Source of the DNA: Pseudomonas ekonensis
GTDB taxonomy: Bacteria > Pseudomonadota > Gammaproteobacteria > Pseudomonadales > Pseudomonadaceae
Assembly: GCF_019145435.1 (NCBI RefSeq)
Contig: NZ_JAHSTS010000002.1
Location: 2,080,001 to 2,144,000, forward strand
Length of the DNA stretch: 64,000 nucleotides
Direction of reading: 5' to 3'
In this document: piece after piece, positions 1 through 11,963 of the stretch
Numbering within the stretch: position 1 is the first letter of the stretch
Layout of the letters: the number at the start of each line of letters is the position of its first letter
Notes under the pieces: generated by a model
Database searches by the model: none
Told to the model about the DNA's origin: nothing
Seen by the model: only the letters and a program-made list of their open reading frames with translations
Made by a program: the position numbers and the translations under genes

Positions 1-2
1 CG

Positions 3-272
3 GGGGTTCAGCAGACGCTGCGCCGGGACGTGGTCAGCGATCTGGACACCAACGGGTTCAACAAGAGCGATCACGACTCGTGCGAATGGGTGCTGCAATC
101 GAACCTGATCGCGCTGCAGGCCGAGGCCAAGCGCGTCGGGGCGAATGCGGTGACCAACATCGTGAGCTTCTACGACGGGCATGTGCGCAAAGACCTGAAC
201 ACCTACGAATGCCGGGCCGGGGTGTTTGTGACGCGGGTCGCGCTCAAGGGGGATCTGGTCAGAGTGCCTTGA
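3..272 (+). CDS. C-terminal part of a small conserved Pseudomonas protein (5' end outside window)
   Basis: The open frame runs in from the left edge, so only about 89 C-terminal residues are visible and the start is missing. The visible part contains two cysteines (SDHDSCEW and TYECRAG) and a segment reading AKRVGANAVTNIVSFY, which resembles the alpha/beta pattern of YbjQ-like (UPF0145) domains. I recall similar small Pseudomonas proteins being labelled 'excinuclease ATPase subunit', a name that nothing in the sequence supports because no nucleotide-binding motif is visible. Function unknown; a small exported protein is the likeliest guess. Confidence 0.6.
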   Translation, partial: GVQQTLRRDVVSDLDTNGFNKSDHDSCEWVLQSNLIALQAEAKRVGANAVTNIVSFYDGHVRKDLNTYECRAGVFVTRVALKGDLVRVP

Positions 273-325
273 GCGGCCCCCACAAGATCCGGCGCAATCC
301 CTGCTCGCGATCGACGGCGCAGCTG

Positions 326-1231
326 TCATGCATTCAGCGGTTCCACCTTGCGCGTCAGCAACTCCACAAACGCCTTGGCCATCGGCGATTTCTGATCCTT
401 GCGCTGCACCAGCCACACCGCCGACACCGCCGCCGGGTCGAGCAGCGGGCGGTAGACCACGCCGTCGATGCGCATCCGCTGGAAAGACGCCGGCAGCACC
501 GACACGCCCAGCCCTGCCGCCACCAGGCCGATGATGGTCATCGCCTCGCCGGCCTCCTGGGCGAAGTGCGGGCTGAAACCGGCGTCGCGGGCCAGGCTCA
601 GCAGTTGCGCGTACAGGCCACTGCCGTAACTGCGCGGAAAAAACACGAACGGCTCCAGGGCCAGCGCCGACAGGAACAGGCCGTCCTCGCTGCCCGACGC
701 GAGCGGATGCTTGGCGCCGAGCACCGCCACCAGCGGCTCGCGGGTCAGCTCCACCACGCTCAGCGAATCCGGCAGCCCCGCCAGCGGACGCATGATGCCG
801 ACCTCGATCGACTCGTCCAGCAGCGCATCGGCCACCATCGTGCTGCTCATCTCCCGCAGCTTCAGGTGCACCGCCGCAAAACGCTGGCGGAAGGCGAAGA
901 TCGCCTGGGGGATGGTCGAGTTGAACGGCGCCGACGAGGTGAACCCGATCTTCAGTTCGCCCAGCTCCCCCAGCTGCGCACGCCGGGCGACATCCGCCGC
1001 CTTGTCGACCTGGGCCAGCGCCAGCCGCGCCTCTTCCAGGAACAGCCGGCCGGCCTCGCTGAGCTCGACCCGACGGTTGGTGCGCTCGAACAGGCGGGCG
1101 CCGATTTCCTGCTCCAGCGCCTGGATCTGCTGGCTCAACGGCGGCTGGGAAATGCCCAGCGACTGAGCGGCGCGGCCGAAATGCAGCTCTTCGGCCACGG
1201 CGATGAAGTAGCGCAGGTGACGTAATTCCAT
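326..1231 (-). CDS. LysR-family transcriptional regulator
   Basis: A 301-residue protein of normal LysR length. Residues 1-60 form the winged helix-turn-helix (ELRHLRYFIAVAEELHFGRA, then SQPPLSQQIQALE), followed by the linker helix. Residues about 90-295 form the periplasmic-binding-protein-like effector domain. The N-terminus resembles the CatM/BenM branch of the family, but the effector cannot be read from sequence. The gene is divergent from an MFS transporter with 118 bp between the two start codons, the usual arrangement for a LysR regulator that controls its neighbour. The ATG at 1229-1231 begins exactly at the conserved MELRHLRYF. Confidence 0.93.
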   Translation of the reverse strand: MELRHLRYFIAVAEELHFGRAAQSLGISQPPLSQQIQALEQEIGARLFERTNRRVELSEAGRLFLEEARLALAQVDKAADVARRAQLGELGELKIGFTSSAPFNSTIPQAIFAFRQRFAAVHLKLREMSSTMVADALLDESIEVGIMRPLAGLPDSLSVVELTREPLVAVLGAKHPLASGSEDGLFLSALALEPFVFFPRSYGSGLYAQLLSLARDAGFSPHFAQEAGEAMTIIGLVAAGLGVSVLPASFQRMRIDGVVYRPLLDPAAVSAVWLVQRKDQKSPMAKAFVELLTRKVEPLNA

Positions 1232-1255
1232 GGCGGTTCCAATAGGTCGTCAAAG

Positions 1256-1287
1256 CTATCAAACAGGTCGAACAATATATTGGATAG
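1256..1287. promoter_or_regulatory. Candidate LysR operator in the LysR/MFS divergent spacer
   Basis: The spacer contains the inverted pair CTATC (1256-1260) and GATAG (1283-1287), and between them a perfect 10-bp palindrome CAATATATTG (1273-1282). It is AT-rich in an otherwise GC-rich region. LysR proteins normally bind such dyads in the divergent promoter, so these are candidate sites. No exact T-N11-A box was assigned. Confidence 0.35.
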
Positions 1288-1349
1288 AAACATTAGCCAG
1301 CTATATGATTTTTTCACTGCCCGCCTGCCCGTGCCCTCCGAGGTCTGAA

Positions 1350-2624
1350 GTGAAAACCGCCGTCGCCCCCCTGGCCCATGACATCCCTCCCGTCGCGAAA
1401 GACGACGTGGTGGCCGAACTGCAAGAGATCTACATCGAAAAAGGCACGCCGGCGTTCATGCGCACGGTGCTGGCGCTGTTCTGCGGCGGCTTCGCGACGT
1501 TCGCCCTGCTGTACTGCGTGCAGCCGATGATGCCGCTGCTGTCCAAGGAGTTTTCGGTCAATGCCGCGCAAAGTAGCCTGATCCTGTCGGTGGCGACCGC
1601 GCTGCTGGCCGCGGGCCTGTTGGTCACAGGTCCCGTGTCCGACCGCATCGGCCGCAAGCCGGTGATGGTGGCCGCGCTGTTCGCCGCTGCGCTGTGCACT
1701 ATCGGCAGCGCCCTGATGCCTGGCTGGCACGGCGTGCTGGCCATGCGCGCGCTGGTCGGGCTGTCGTTGAGCGGCCTGGCGGCGGTGGCCATGACTTACC
1801 TCAGCGAAGAGATCCACCCGCAGCACCTGGGTCTGGCCATGGGCCTGTATATCGGCGGCAACGCGATCGGCGGGATGAGCGGGCGCCTGATCGTCGGCGT
1901 GCTCATCGACTTCGTCAGCTGGCACACGGCAATGCTGGTGCTCGGCGCCCTGGCGCTGATCGCGGCGGCGGTGTTCTGGCGGATCCTCCCCGAATCGCGC
2001 AACTTCCGCCCGCGCTCGCTGCACCCGCGCAGCCTGCTCGACGGTTTCCTGATGCACTTTCGCGACGCCGGCCTGCCGCTGCTGTTCCTGGAAGCTTTCG
2101 TGCTGATGGGCGCGTTCGTCACCCTGTTCAACTACATCGGCTACCGTTTGCTGGCCGAGCCGTATCACCTGGATCAGGCGTTCGTCGGCCTGCTGTCGGT
2201 GGTGTACCTGTCGGGCATCTACAGCTCGGCGAAGATCGGTTCCCTGGCCGACCGGCTGGGCCGACGCAAAGTGCTGTGGGCCACCATCGTGCTGATGTCC
2301 GCGGGCCTCGCCCTGACGATGGCCACGCCGCTGGCGCTGGTGATCACCGGCATGCTGATCTTCACCTTCGGCTTCTTCGGCGCGCACTCGGTGGCCAGCA
2401 GCTGGATCGGCCGCCGCGCGACCAAGGCCAAGGGCCAGGCCTCGTCGCTGTACCTGTTCAGCTACTACGCGGGATCAAGCATCGCCGGGACGGCGGGCGG
2501 GGTGTTCTGGCACCTGGGCGGGTGGAACGGGATCGGCCTGTTCATCGGCGCGCTGTTGCTGGTGGCGCTGCTGGTGGCGCTGAAGCTGGCGAAACTGCAG
2601 CCACTCGGCGGCGTAAAGGCCTGA
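1350..2624 (+). CDS. MFS transporter, YnfM-like
   Basis: A 424-residue, 12-helix major facilitator, inner-membrane proton-coupled transporter. The family motif A (GPVSDRIGRKPV) follows the second helix, and its pseudo-repeat (GSLADRLGRRKV) lies in the second half. It is closest in appearance to the YnfM/arabinose-efflux-like group. The substrate is unknown. The frame stays open upstream to 1230, but the GTG at 1350 is preferred because GAGG at 1340-1343 gives a good ribosome site; ATG at 1302 is the alternative. It is divergent from a LysR gene that probably controls it. Confidence 0.88.
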   Translation: MKTAVAPLAHDIPPVAKDDVVAELQEIYIEKGTPAFMRTVLALFCGGFATFALLYCVQPMMPLLSKEFSVNAAQSSLILSVATALLAAGLLVTGPVSDRIGRKPVMVAALFAAALCTIGSALMPGWHGVLAMRALVGLSLSGLAAVAMTYLSEEIHPQHLGLAMGLYIGGNAIGGMSGRLIVGVLIDFVSWHTAMLVLGALALIAAAVFWRILPESRNFRPRSLHPRSLLDGFLMHFRDAGLPLLFLEAFVLMGAFVTLFNYIGYRLLAEPYHLDQAFVGLLSVVYLSGIYSSAKIGSLADRLGRRKVLWATIVLMSAGLALTMATPLALVITGMLIFTFGFFGAHSVASSWIGRRATKAKGQASSLYLFSYYAGSSIAGTAGGVFWHLGGWNGIGLFIGALLLVALLVALKLAKLQPLGGVKA

Positions 2625-2640
2625 CAGACCGCCAAAAGCA

Positions 2641-2733
2641 ACGGTGGGAGCGAACCTGCCTGCGATAGCAGCGAGTCCGTCAGAACATGCGTATCTGACG
2701 CTCCGCCATCGCGAGCAGGCTCGCTCCCACCGT
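2641..2733. repeat. Inverted REP pair (REPIN-like)
   Basis: Two REP arms face each other: GGTGGGAGCGAACCTGCC from about 2642 and its inverted partner GAGCAGGCTCGCTCCCACC ending at 2731, with about 45 bp between. It lies in the convergent spacer between the MFS gene and hemE. It is the common Pseudomonas GTGGGAGCGRGCYTGC-type element, and a transcript through it would fold into a long hairpin. Confidence 0.85.
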
Positions 2734-2749
2734 TCGTATCGGGTGTCGG

Positions 2750-3817
2750 TTACTCGTGATACTGCGCCGACAGCTCATGCACCGCCCGCAGGAACGCGCC
2801 GGCGTGTTCCGGGTCGACCTCGGGGGTGATGCCGTGGCCGAGGTTGAACACGTGGCCGCTGCCCTTGCCGTAGCTGGCGAGGATGCGCCCGACTTCGCTG
2901 CGGATCGCTTCCGGCTTGGCGTAGAGCACGGTCGGGTCCATGTTGCCTTGCAGCGCGACCTTGTCGCCGACACGGGCGCGGGCGTTGCCCAAGTCGCACG
3001 TCCAGTCCAGGCCCAGCGCGTCGGCGCCGGCCTCGGCGATGCTTTCCAGCCACAGGCCGCCGTTCTTGGTGAACAGGATCACCGGCACCTTGCGGCCTTC
3101 GTGTTCGCGGATCAGGCCGCTGACGATTTTCTTCATGTAGGCCAGGGAGAACTCCTGGTACGCCGCCGCCGACAGGTTGCCGCCCCAGGTGTCGAAGATC
3201 TGCACCGCCTGCGCGCCGGCCTTGATCTGGCCGTTGAGGTAAGAGGTCACCGACTGCGCCAGCTTGTCGAGCAGCAGGTGCATGGCCTGCGGGTTGTCGT
3301 AGAGCATCGCCTTGGTCTTGCGGAAGTCTTTCGACGAGCCGCCTTCGACCATGTAGGTCGCCAGGGTCCACGGGCTGCCGGAGAAGCCGATCAGCGGCAC
3401 GCGGCCGTTCAGTTCGCGGCGGATGGTGCTGACCGCGTCCATCACGTAGCCCAGGTCCTTTTGCGGATCGGGGATCGGCAGGGCTTCGATGTCGGCCAGG
3501 GTGCTGACCACTTTCTTGAAGCGCGGGCCTTCGCCGGTCTCGAAGTACAGGCCCTGGCCCATCGCGTCGGGAATGGTGAGGATGTCGGAGAACAGGATCG
3601 CCGCGTCCAGTTGCGGATAGCGGTCGAGGGGTTGCAGGGTGACTTCGCAAGCGAACGCCGGGTTCATGCACAGGCTCATGAAATCTCCGGCCTGGGCACG
3701 GCTGGCGCGGTATTCAGGCAGGTAGCGGCCGGCCTGGCGCATCATCCACACCGGGGTGACGTCAACGGGTTGCTTGAGCAGGGCGCGGAGGAAACGGTCG
3801 TTCTTCAGGGCAGTCAT
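2750..3817 (-). CDS. hemE: Uroporphyrinogen decarboxylase
   Basis: A 355-residue cytosolic enzyme that decarboxylates the four acetate side chains of uroporphyrinogen III to give coproporphyrinogen III in haem synthesis. The family signatures are clear: [17 protein letters not shown] near residue 21, [17 protein letters not shown] near 145, and [12 protein letters not shown] near 325. Length is normal. It lies downstream of gltBD on the same strand, as I recall for P. aeruginosa, but a 180-bp spacer holding an inverted heptad repeat separates it from gltD. Separate transcription is therefore plausible. Confidence 0.98.
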   Translation of the reverse strand: MTALKNDRFLRALLKQPVDVTPVWMMRQAGRYLPEYRASRAQAGDFMSLCMNPAFACEVTLQPLDRYPQLDAAILFSDILTIPDAMGQGLYFETGEGPRFKKVVSTLADIEALPIPDPQKDLGYVMDAVSTIRRELNGRVPLIGFSGSPWTLATYMVEGGSSKDFRKTKAMLYDNPQAMHLLLDKLAQSVTSYLNGQIKAGAQAVQIFDTWGGNLSAAAYQEFSLAYMKKIVSGLIREHEGRKVPVILFTKNGGLWLESIAEAGADALGLDWTCDLGNARARVGDKVALQGNMDPTVLYAKPEAIRSEVGRILASYGKGSGHVFNLGHGITPEVDPEHAGAFLRAVHELSAQYHE

Positions 3818-3922
3818 GTCGGCATCCGGAAAAAAAGTGCGGGCATTTTCTCAGAGCGCGACGCAAAAGGCACGGATGCAGGTCAGCCTTTTGTCTATCG
3901 GGTCAATTTGTCGCATAAAGGC

Positions 3923-3990
3923 AGCGGCAAGTTTCAAGCTGCAAGCCGCAAGCGCCGTGGCTTGCAGCTTGCAACTTGTGGCTTGAGGCT
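3923..3990. repeat. Heptad-type inverted repeat (AAGCTGC/GCAGCTT), locus 1
   Basis: Between gltD and hemE the sequence reads as imperfect AAGCTGC/AAGCCGC heptads, then turns into their reverse complement (GGCTTGCAGCTTGCAACTTG). It can form a stem of about 20 bp with small bulges. It belongs to the same family as the repeats near 5441, 21258, 31227, 33718 and 42236. Confidence 0.8.
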
Positions 3991-3997
3991 GGGGTCT

Positions 3998-5538
<1,541 letters not shown>

Positions 5539-5543
5539 CGCCG

Positions 5544-8500
5544 TTATTGCGGACTTGCACGAGTACTGGAGAGCAGAGACTTCAAGCTCGCCGCCTTAGG
5601 CTTGACCAACCAGAAACGGCGCAGGTAATCGTCGAGGTTCTCGGCGAGTTCACGACCCCACTCGCTGTCGGTTTCCGCGACGTACTCGTTCAGCACGTTC
5701 TGCAGGTGGCTGCGGTAGGCCTCCATCGCCTCGCCGCTGATCCGCTGGATCTCCACCAGTTCGTGGTTGACCCGGTCAACGAAGGTGTTGTCCTGGTCGA
5801 GCACGTAGGCGAACCCGCCGGTCATGCCGGAGCCGAAGTTGTAGCCGGTCTTGCCCAGGACGCAGACGAAACCGCCGGTCATGTATTCGCAGCAGTGATC
5901 GCCGGTGCCTTCCACGACCGTGTGGGCGCCGGAGTTGCGCACGGCGAAACGTTCGCCAGCGGTGCCGGCGGCGAACAGCTTGCCGCCGGTGGCGCCGTAC
6001 AGGCAGGTGTTGCCGATGATGGCGCTGTTTTGGGTCTGATAGGCGCTGCCCTTGGGCGGCACGATGGTCAGCTTGCCGCCGGTCATGCCTTTGCCGACGT
6101 AGTCGTTGGCGTCGCCTTCCAGGTGCATGTTCAGGCCGCCGGCGTTCCACACGCCGAAGCTCTGGCCCGCCGTGCCCTTGAAGCGGAAGGTGATCGGCGC
6201 CTTGGCCATTCCCTGGTTGCCGTGCTTGCGCGCGATTTCGCCGGAGATCCGCGCACCGATCGAACGGTCGCAGTTGCAGATGTCCAGGCTGAATTCGGCG
6301 CCGCTGAGGTCGTTGATCGCCGCGGTCGCCATCTCGACCATTTTCTCGGCCAGCAGGCCCTGGTCGAACGGCGGGTTGCGCTCCACGCCGCAGAACTGAG
6401 GCTTGTCCGCCGGCACGTGGTCGCTGCCCAGCAGCGGAGTCAGGTCCAGGTGATGCTGCTTCTCGGTCTGGCCTTCGAGCACTTCCAGCAGGTCGGTGCG
6501 GCCGATCAGTTCCTCAAGGGAACGCACGCCGAGCCTGGCCAGCCACTCGCGGGTCTCTTCGGCGACGTAGGTGAAGAAGTTCACCACCATGTCGACGGTG
6601 CCGATGTAGTGATCCTTGCGCAGCTTCTCGTTCTGGGTCGCCACGCCGGTGGCGCAGTTGTTCAGGTGGCAGATGCGCAGGTACTTGCAGCCCAGGGCGA
6701 TCATCGGCGCGGTGCCGAAGCCGAAGCTTTCGGCGCCGAGGATCGCGGCCTTGATCACGTCGAGGCCGGTCTTCAGGCCGCCGTCGGTCTGCACCCGCAC
6801 CTTGCCGCGCAGGTCGTTGCCGCGCAGGGTCTGGTGGGTCTCGGCCAGGCCGAGCTCCCACGGCGCGCCGGCGTACTTGATCGAGGTCAGCGGCGAAGCG
6901 CCGGTGCCGCCGTCGTAGCCGGAGATGGTGATCAGGTCGGCATAGGCCTTGGCCACGCCGGCGGCGATGGTGCCGACGCCCGCTTCAGCCACCAGCTTCA
7001 CCGAGACCAGCGCCTGTGGGTTGACCTGCTTCAGGTCGAAGATCAGTTGCGACAGGTCTTCGATCGAATAGATGTCGTGGTGCGGCGGCGGCGAAATCAG
7101 GGTCACGCCCGGCACCGCATAGCGCAGCTTGGCGATCAGGCCGTTGACCTTGCCGCCCGGCAGTTGCCCGCCTTCGCCTGGCTTGGCGCCCTGGGCGACC
7201 TTGATCTGCAGCACTTCGGCGTTGACCAGGTATTCCGGGGTCACGCCGAAACGGCCGGTCGCGACCTGCTTGATCTTCGAGCTCTTGAGGGTGCCGTAAC
7301 GCGCCGGATCCTCACCGCCTTCGCCGGAGTTGGAACGCGCGCCGAGGCGGTTCATGGCTTCGGCCAGGGCCTCGTGGGCCTCAGGCGACAAGGCACCGAG
7401 GGAGATGCCGGCGGAGTCGAAACGCTTGAGCACCGATTCCAGCGGCTCGATCTCGCTGAGGTCCAGCGGCTTGTCGAGGGTCTTGACCTTGAGCAGGTCG
7501 CGGATCATCGACACCGGACGGTTGTCCACCAGCGAGGTGTATTCCTTGAACCTGGCGTAGTCGCCCTGCTGCACGGCGGCCTGCAGGGTGTTGACCACGT
7601 CCGGGTTGTACGCGTGGTATTCGCCGCCGTGGACGAACTTCAGCAGGCCGCCCTGCTGGATCGGCTTGCGCGGGCTCCAGGCTTCAGTCGCGAGGGCCTT
7701 CTGCTCGGCTTCGATGTCGACGAAACGCGCACCCTTGATGCGGCTCGGCACGCCGCGGAAGCTCAGGTTGCACACTTCCTCCGACAGGCCGATGGCTTCG
7801 AACAGCTGGGCGCCGCGGTACGAGGCGATGGTCGAGATGCCCATCTTCGACAGGATCTTGAGCAGACCCTTGGTGATGCCTTTGCGGTAGTTCTTGAACA
7901 CCTCGTAGAGGTCGCCCAGCACTTCGCCGGTGCGGATCAGGTCGCCCAGCACCTCATAGGCGAGGAACGGGTAGACCGCGGACGCGCCGAAGCCGATCAG
8001 CACCGCGAAGTGATGCGGGTCGCGGGCGGTGGCGGTCTCGACGAGGATGTTGGAATCGCAGCGCAGGCCTTTTTCGGTCAGGCGGTGATGCACCGCGCCG
8101 GTGGCCAGCGAAGCGTGGATCGGCAGCTTGCCCGGCGCGATGTGGCGGTCACTCAGGACGATCTGGGTGCGGCCCGCGCGCACGGCCTCTTCGGCCTGGT
8201 CGGCGACATTGCGGATCGCCGCTTCGAGGCCGACGCTTTCGTCGTAGTTCAGGTCGATGATGTGCCGCTCGAACCCCGGACGGTCGAGGTTCATCAGCGA
8301 ACGCCACTTGGCCGGCGAGATGACCGGCGAGCTGAGGATCACGCGGGAGGCGTGCTCCGGCGACTCCTGGAAGATGTTGCGTTCGGCGCCGAGGCAGATC
8401 TCCAGCGACATCACGATCGCTTCGCGCAGCGGGTCGATCGGCGGGTTGGTCACCTGGGCGAACTGTTGGCGGAAATAGTCGTACGGCGTGCGCACGCGCT

Positions 8501-9989
8501 GGGACAGCACGGCCATCGGCGTGTCGTCGCCCATCGAGCCGACGGCTTCGTAGCCTTGCTCGCCGAGCGGACGCAGCACCTGGTCGCGCTCCTCGAACGT
8601 GACCTGGTACATCTTCATGTACTGCTTGAGCTGGTCGACGTCGTAGAAGGCCGAACCGTGGTCGTTGTCTTCCATGGTCGCCTGGATGCGCAGGGCGTTC
8701 TTGCGCAGCCATTGCTTGTACGGATGGCGGGACTTGAGCCGGTTGTCGATGGCGTCGGTGTCGAGGATCTGGCCGGTTTCGGTGTCCACGGCGAAGATCT
8801 GGCCAGGGCCGACGCGGCCCTTGGCGAGCACGTCCTCAGGCTGGTAGTTCCAGACGCCGATCTCGGACGCCAGGGTGATGAAACCGTTCTTGGTGGTGAC
8901 CCAGCGCGCCGGGCGCAGGCCGTTGCGGTCGAGCAGGCACACCGCGTAGCGGCCGTCGGTCATCACCACGCCGGCCGGGCCGTCCCACGGCTCCATGTGC
9001 ATCGAGTTGTACTCGTAGAACGCACGCAGGTCCGGATCCATGGTCTCGACGTTCTGCCAGGCCGGCGGAATGATCATCCGCACGCCGCGGAACAGGTCGA
9101 TGCCGCCGGTGACCATCAGTTCGAGCATGTTGTCCATGCTCGAGGAGTCGGAACCGACGCGGTTGACCAGCGGGCCGAGCTCTTCCAGGTCCATCAGGTC
9201 GTTGGTGAACTTGGTGCGGCGGGCCTGGGCCCAGTTGCGGTTGCCGGTGATGGTGTTGATCTCGCCGTTGTGGGCGAGAAAGCGGAACGGCTGGGCCAGC
9301 GGCCATTTCGGCAGGGTGTTGGTGGAGAAGCGCTGGTGGAACACGCAGATCGCGGTCTGCAGGCGCTGGTCACCCAGGTCCGGATAGAACGCGGCCAGGT
9401 CGGCCGGCATCATCAGGCCCTTATAGATGATGGTCTTGTGGGAAAAGCTGCAGATGTAGTGGTCGGTGTCGGCGGCGTTGGCCACGGACGAACGGCGGCG
9501 GGCGCTGAACAGCTTGACCGCCATGTCCTGGTCGCTCAGGCCTTCGCCGCCGATGTACACCTGCTCGATCTGCGGCAGGCGCTCCAGGGCCAGGCGGCCG
9601 AGGACGCTGGTGTCGATCGGCACCTTGCGCCAGCCGATCAGCTGCAGGCCTTCGGCGAGGATCTCGCGGTTCATGTTTTCGCGAGCGGCTTCGGCCTTGG
9701 CCGGATCCTGATTGAAGAACACCATGCCCACGGCGTATTGCTTGGGCAGCTCGACGCTGAAGGCTTCCTGGGCGATGGCGCGCAGGAACGCATCAGGCTT
9801 TTGAATCAGCAGACCGCAACCGTCGCCGGTCTTGCCGTCCGCGTTGATCCCACCGCGGTGGGTCATGCAGGTCAGGGCCTCGATGGCCGTTTGCAAAAGG
9901 GTATGACTGGGCTCGCCCTGCATGTGGGCTATCAGGCCGAAGCCGCAGTTATCCTTGAATTCATCTGGTTGGTACAGACCTGCTTTCAT
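5544..9989 (-). CDS. gltB: Glutamate synthase (NADPH) large subunit
   Basis: A 1481-residue alpha subunit of GOGAT. It hydrolyses glutamine, channels the ammonia, and reductively aminates 2-oxoglutarate. Domains in order: N-terminal class II amidotransferase with the nucleophile cysteine in [10 protein letters not shown] (Cys15, exposed after propeptide removal); central domain; FMN-binding synthase domain with the [3Fe-4S] motif [15 protein letters not shown] near residue 1100; and a C-terminal GXGXG beta-helix from about 1230. The ATG at 9987-9989 gives the usual N-terminus [11 protein letters not shown] and has GGTGAG nine bases upstream; an in-frame GTG two codons earlier is the alternative. 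A strong promoter lies upstream. Confidence 0.98.
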   Translation of the reverse strand: MKAGLYQPDEFKDNCGFGLIAHMQGEPSHTLLQTAIEALTCMTHRGGINADGKTGDGCGLLIQKPDAFLRAIAQEAFSVELPKQYAVGMVFFNQDPAKAEAARENMNREILAEGLQLIGWRKVPIDTSVLGRLALERLPQIEQVYIGGEGLSDQDMAVKLFSARRRSSVANAADTDHYICSFSHKTIIYKGLMMPADLAAFYPDLGDQRLQTAICVFHQRFSTNTLPKWPLAQPFRFLAHNGEINTITGNRNWAQARRTKFTNDLMDLEELGPLVNRVGSDSSSMDNMLELMVTGGIDLFRGVRMIIPPAWQNVETMDPDLRAFYEYNSMHMEPWDGPAGVVMTDGRYAVCLLDRNGLRPARWVTTKNGFITLASEIGVWNYQPEDVLAKGRVGPGQIFAVDTETGQILDTDAIDNRLKSRHPYKQWLRKNALRIQATMEDNDHGSAFYDVDQLKQYMKMYQVTFEERDQVLRPLGEQGYEAVGSMGDDTPMAVLSQRVRTPYDYFRQQFAQVTNPPIDPLREAIVMSLEICLGAERNIFQESPEHASRVILSSPVISPAKWRSLMNLDRPGFERHIIDLNYDESVGLEAAIRNVADQAEEAVRAGRTQIVLSDRHIAPGKLPIHASLATGAVHHRLTEKGLRCDSNILVETATARDPHHFAVLIGFGASAVYPFLAYEVLGDLIRTGEVLGDLYEVFKNYRKGITKGLLKILSKMGISTIASYRGAQLFEAIGLSEEVCNLSFRGVPSRIKGARFVDIEAEQKALATEAWSPRKPIQQGGLLKFVHGGEYHAYNPDVVNTLQAAVQQGDYARFKEYTSLVDNRPVSMIRDLLKVKTLDKPLDLSEIEPLESVLKRFDSAGISLGALSPEAHEALAEAMNRLGARSNSGEGGEDPARYGTLKSSKIKQVATGRFGVTPEYLVNAEVLQIKVAQGAKPGEGGQLPGGKVNGLIAKLRYAVPGVTLISPPPHHDIYSIEDLSQLIFDLKQVNPQALVSVKLVAEAGVGTIAAGVAKAYADLITISGYDGGTGASPLTSIKYAGAPWELGLAETHQTLRGNDLRGKVRVQTDGGLKTGLDVIKAAILGAESFGFGTAPMIALGCKYLRICHLNNCATGVATQNEKLRKDHYIGTVDMVVNFFTYVAEETREWLARLGVRSLEELIGRTDLLEVLEGQTEKQHHLDLTPLLGSDHVPADKPQFCGVERNPPFDQGLLAEKMVEMATAAINDLSGAEFSLDICNCDRSIGARISGEIARKHGNQGMAKAPITFRFKGTAGQSFGVWNAGGLNMHLEGDANDYVGKGMTGGKLTIVPPKGSAYQTQNSAIIGNTCLYGATGGKLFAAGTAGERFAVRNSGAHTVVEGTGDHCCEYMTGGFVCVLGKTGYNFGSGMTGGFAYVLDQDNTFVDRVNHELVEIQRISGEAMEAYRSHLQNVLNEYVAETDSEWGRELAENLDDYLRRFWLVKPKAASLKSLLSSTRASPQ

Positions 9990-10339
9990 AGACACTTTCT
10001 CACCAGGCTGCCTCTTTTCGAGGCAAATTTCTTTTCAATTCAACCACTTGCATCTCGCGCCGAACGTACGCCGGCTTTGCGGGGGCAAAAGGGTGGTCAT
10101 TGTACACAGCGACACAGAGGCTCACAAATTTGACGACGAAATGTCGCAAATTCATGTCGCGTTTGTGAAATGTTTAAAGCGATCTGCTGTGCTAGTCAAA
10201 ACTTTTTTAATTCTGACCGCAACGACTCAAAGACTACTGTGACGCAGACACCACAAGGCACGCGACCCTGGAAGGAAGCGCGCACTCGTGGAGATTTTGA
10301 GGTGCCGGGAGAGGCGGCCTGGGTAAGGCCGCCGAATCT
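9990..10339. other. 350-bp gltB leader and promoter region
   Basis: No protein gene is supported here. From the gltB side it holds a short CCTC/GAGG hairpin (10012-10024), the gltB promoter (10099-10127), and an AT-rich stretch (about 10120-10215) unlike its surroundings that could hold an activator site. Next to the stop codon of the AAA-SPOR gene is a GC hairpin, GGCGGCC (10313-10319) with GGCCGCC (10327-10333). That hairpin lacks a clear U-tract, so it is only a weak terminator candidate. Confidence 0.6.
10099..10127 (-). promoter_or_regulatory. Sigma-70 promoter of gltB
   Basis: Read on the minus strand: -35 TTGTGA (10127-10122), exactly 17 bp, -10 TACAAT (10104-10099). This leaves a leader of about 105 nt before the gltB ATG. 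It shows that gltBD can be transcribed separately from the aro/AAA-SPOR genes upstream. Confidence 0.65.
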
Positions 10340-11953
10340 TCAGCGAGTTGTAGCCAGTTCCTGTTGGACGCTGGCGACAGTGCGAGGCCAAGGTTTACCA
10401 GCCTGAACCTTCGCTGGCAAGGCCTTGATGGCAGAAACGGCCGCATCACGGTTGGCGAAGCTGCCATAGGTGATCACGTAGAGAGGCTTGCCGTTGAGGA
10501 CTTTCTTGAAATAGCGGTACTCGCCGCCCTGCTCCTTGACGAAGCTTTGCGCGGTCGCCTCGGAGCTGGTGCCGAGGATCTGCACCACGTAGTTGCCCGG
10601 CGCCTGTCCGGCGTACCAGCTGCCGCCGGCAGCCTTGGCGACCGGCTTCTCAGCGGGCTTCTCGGCCGGTTTGGCGGCCGCCACAGGCTTGGCCGGCGCC
10701 GGGGCCGGGGCCGGTTTGGCCGCAGGCGCGACAGGGGCAGGCTTGGCGACGGCGACCTGGGTCGGGGCCGGCGCAGGCTTGGCCGCCGGCACGGGCACAG
10801 GTACAGGCACCGGGGTCGGCGCAGGGCCGGCCGGCACACCCGCCGGCGGCGCGGTGGTGGTCACGGTCGGCGGCGTGGCGCTGGAGCCTTCGACCGGCAC
10901 ACCGTCGTCGCCTTCGGTGATGCCGCCGGCCGCTTCGGCCAGCGGGCCGCGCATCACCGGCTGCGAGTTGCCGACCAACGGCAACGGCATCGGTTGGGTG
11001 TTGCCGTTGAACTCGACGGACGGAGCACCGCCCTGACCGCCCTGCCCCAACGGCAGCTGGGCCTGTTCGTTGGCCGGCGCGCCGGCGGTCGGCGCCTTGC
11101 TGCGGCCCGGCATCAGCCAGGCGGCGGCGACCGCGACCACGACCACGGCGGAAATCGCCAATACGTGTTTCTTCGGCATGTTGAACCCCATACTTGGACG
11201 CTTGACCGCAGTGCGGCTGGCGATCATGGCTTCGATCATCGCATCGCGGGCGACCTGGTTGATGTTGCCCGGCCAGCCCTCGGAGCTTTCGTGAATATCA
11301 GAGATCTGATCCGCGGTGAAAAGTTCGATGCCGCGGCCTGCGCCTTCGAGCCGCTGGTCGAGGTACTCGCGGGTTTCCTCTTCCGTGTACGGCTGCAGCT
11401 CGATCACATGGAAGCGCTCTTCCTCAAGCTGCAGCGCGTCGAGCTGGGCGATCAGCGACGACTCGCCGAACAGGAACACGTGCGGACGGCCTTCCGGCGC
11501 CCCGGCGCCCAAGGCCATCAGGGCCTCGAGGGCCGACTCGTCGAGCTGCTCGGCGTCGTCCACCAGCAGGTAGACTTCCTGACCGGTCAGCGCCAGCTGC
11601 ACCACCTGGGCGAGGATCGCGTTGACCTCGGCCTGGGCCACGTCCAGCGCCTGGGCCACCTGACGCAGCACACCGGCCGCGTCGCCGGCGCCACGGGCCG
11701 AGACGACGACGCTCTGCACCGACTGCTTGTTGGTGCTGGCCACCAGCGCCTGGCGCAACAGGGTCTTGCCGCTCCCCTGGGGGCCGGTGACCACCAGCAG
11801 CAACTGGCTGTAGCGCGCCAGGTGATGGAGCTGGCCCAGCACCGGCTTGCGCTGGGCCGGGAAGAATTTGAAGCCCGGCACCCTTGGCGCGAACGGGTCG
11901 TGACTTAACTGGAAATGGCCGAGGAACGCCTCGTCGGCATGCAAACTGGTCAT
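10340..11953 (-). CDS. AAA ATPase with C-terminal SPOR domain (DamX-like)
   Basis: A 537-residue inner-membrane protein. Residues about 25-230 are an ExeA-like AAA ATPase with Walker A GPQGSGKTLLRQ and Walker B VYLLVDDAEQ. A single membrane helix (HVLAISAVVVVAVAAAWLM) lies near residues 263-282. A long Pro/Ala/Val-rich periplasmic linker follows, then a SPOR domain at the C-terminus (about 455-535) that should bind denuded peptidoglycan at the septum. The place after aroK-aroB matches damX of enterobacteria, whose product is a SPOR division protein; the ATPase part is an addition. It starts 10 bp after aroB. The exact role is not established by the sequence. Confidence 0.85.
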   Translation of the reverse strand: MTSLHADEAFLGHFQLSHDPFAPRVPGFKFFPAQRKPVLGQLHHLARYSQLLLVVTGPQGSGKTLLRQALVASTNKQSVQSVVVSARGAGDAAGVLRQVAQALDVAQAEVNAILAQVVQLALTGQEVYLLVDDAEQLDESALEALMALGAGAPEGRPHVFLFGESSLIAQLDALQLEEERFHVIELQPYTEEETREYLDQRLEGAGRGIELFTADQISDIHESSEGWPGNINQVARDAMIEAMIASRTAVKRPSMGFNMPKKHVLAISAVVVVAVAAAWLMPGRSKAPTAGAPANEQAQLPLGQGGQGGAPSVEFNGNTQPMPLPLVGNSQPVMRGPLAEAAGGITEGDDGVPVEGSSATPPTVTTTAPPAGVPAGPAPTPVPVPVPVPAAKPAPAPTQVAVAKPAPVAPAAKPAPAPAPAKPVAAAKPAEKPAEKPVAKAAGGSWYAGQAPGNYVVQILGTSSEATAQSFVKEQGGEYRYFKKVLNGKPLYVITYGSFANRDAAVSAIKALPAKVQAGKPWPRTVASVQQELATTR

Positions 11954-11963
11954 CGGAATCCTA

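Noticed and set aside
5547..10133. A very long plus-strand open frame (over 1500 codons) opposite gltB
   Set aside because: It is an artefact of high GC codon usage on the antisense of gltB; it shows no recognisable domain, while the minus strand encodes complete GOGAT.
10313..10333. GC hairpin after the AAA-SPOR gene as a strong terminator
   Set aside because: Good stem but no U-run follows on the minus strand; kept only as a weak candidate in the spacer description.
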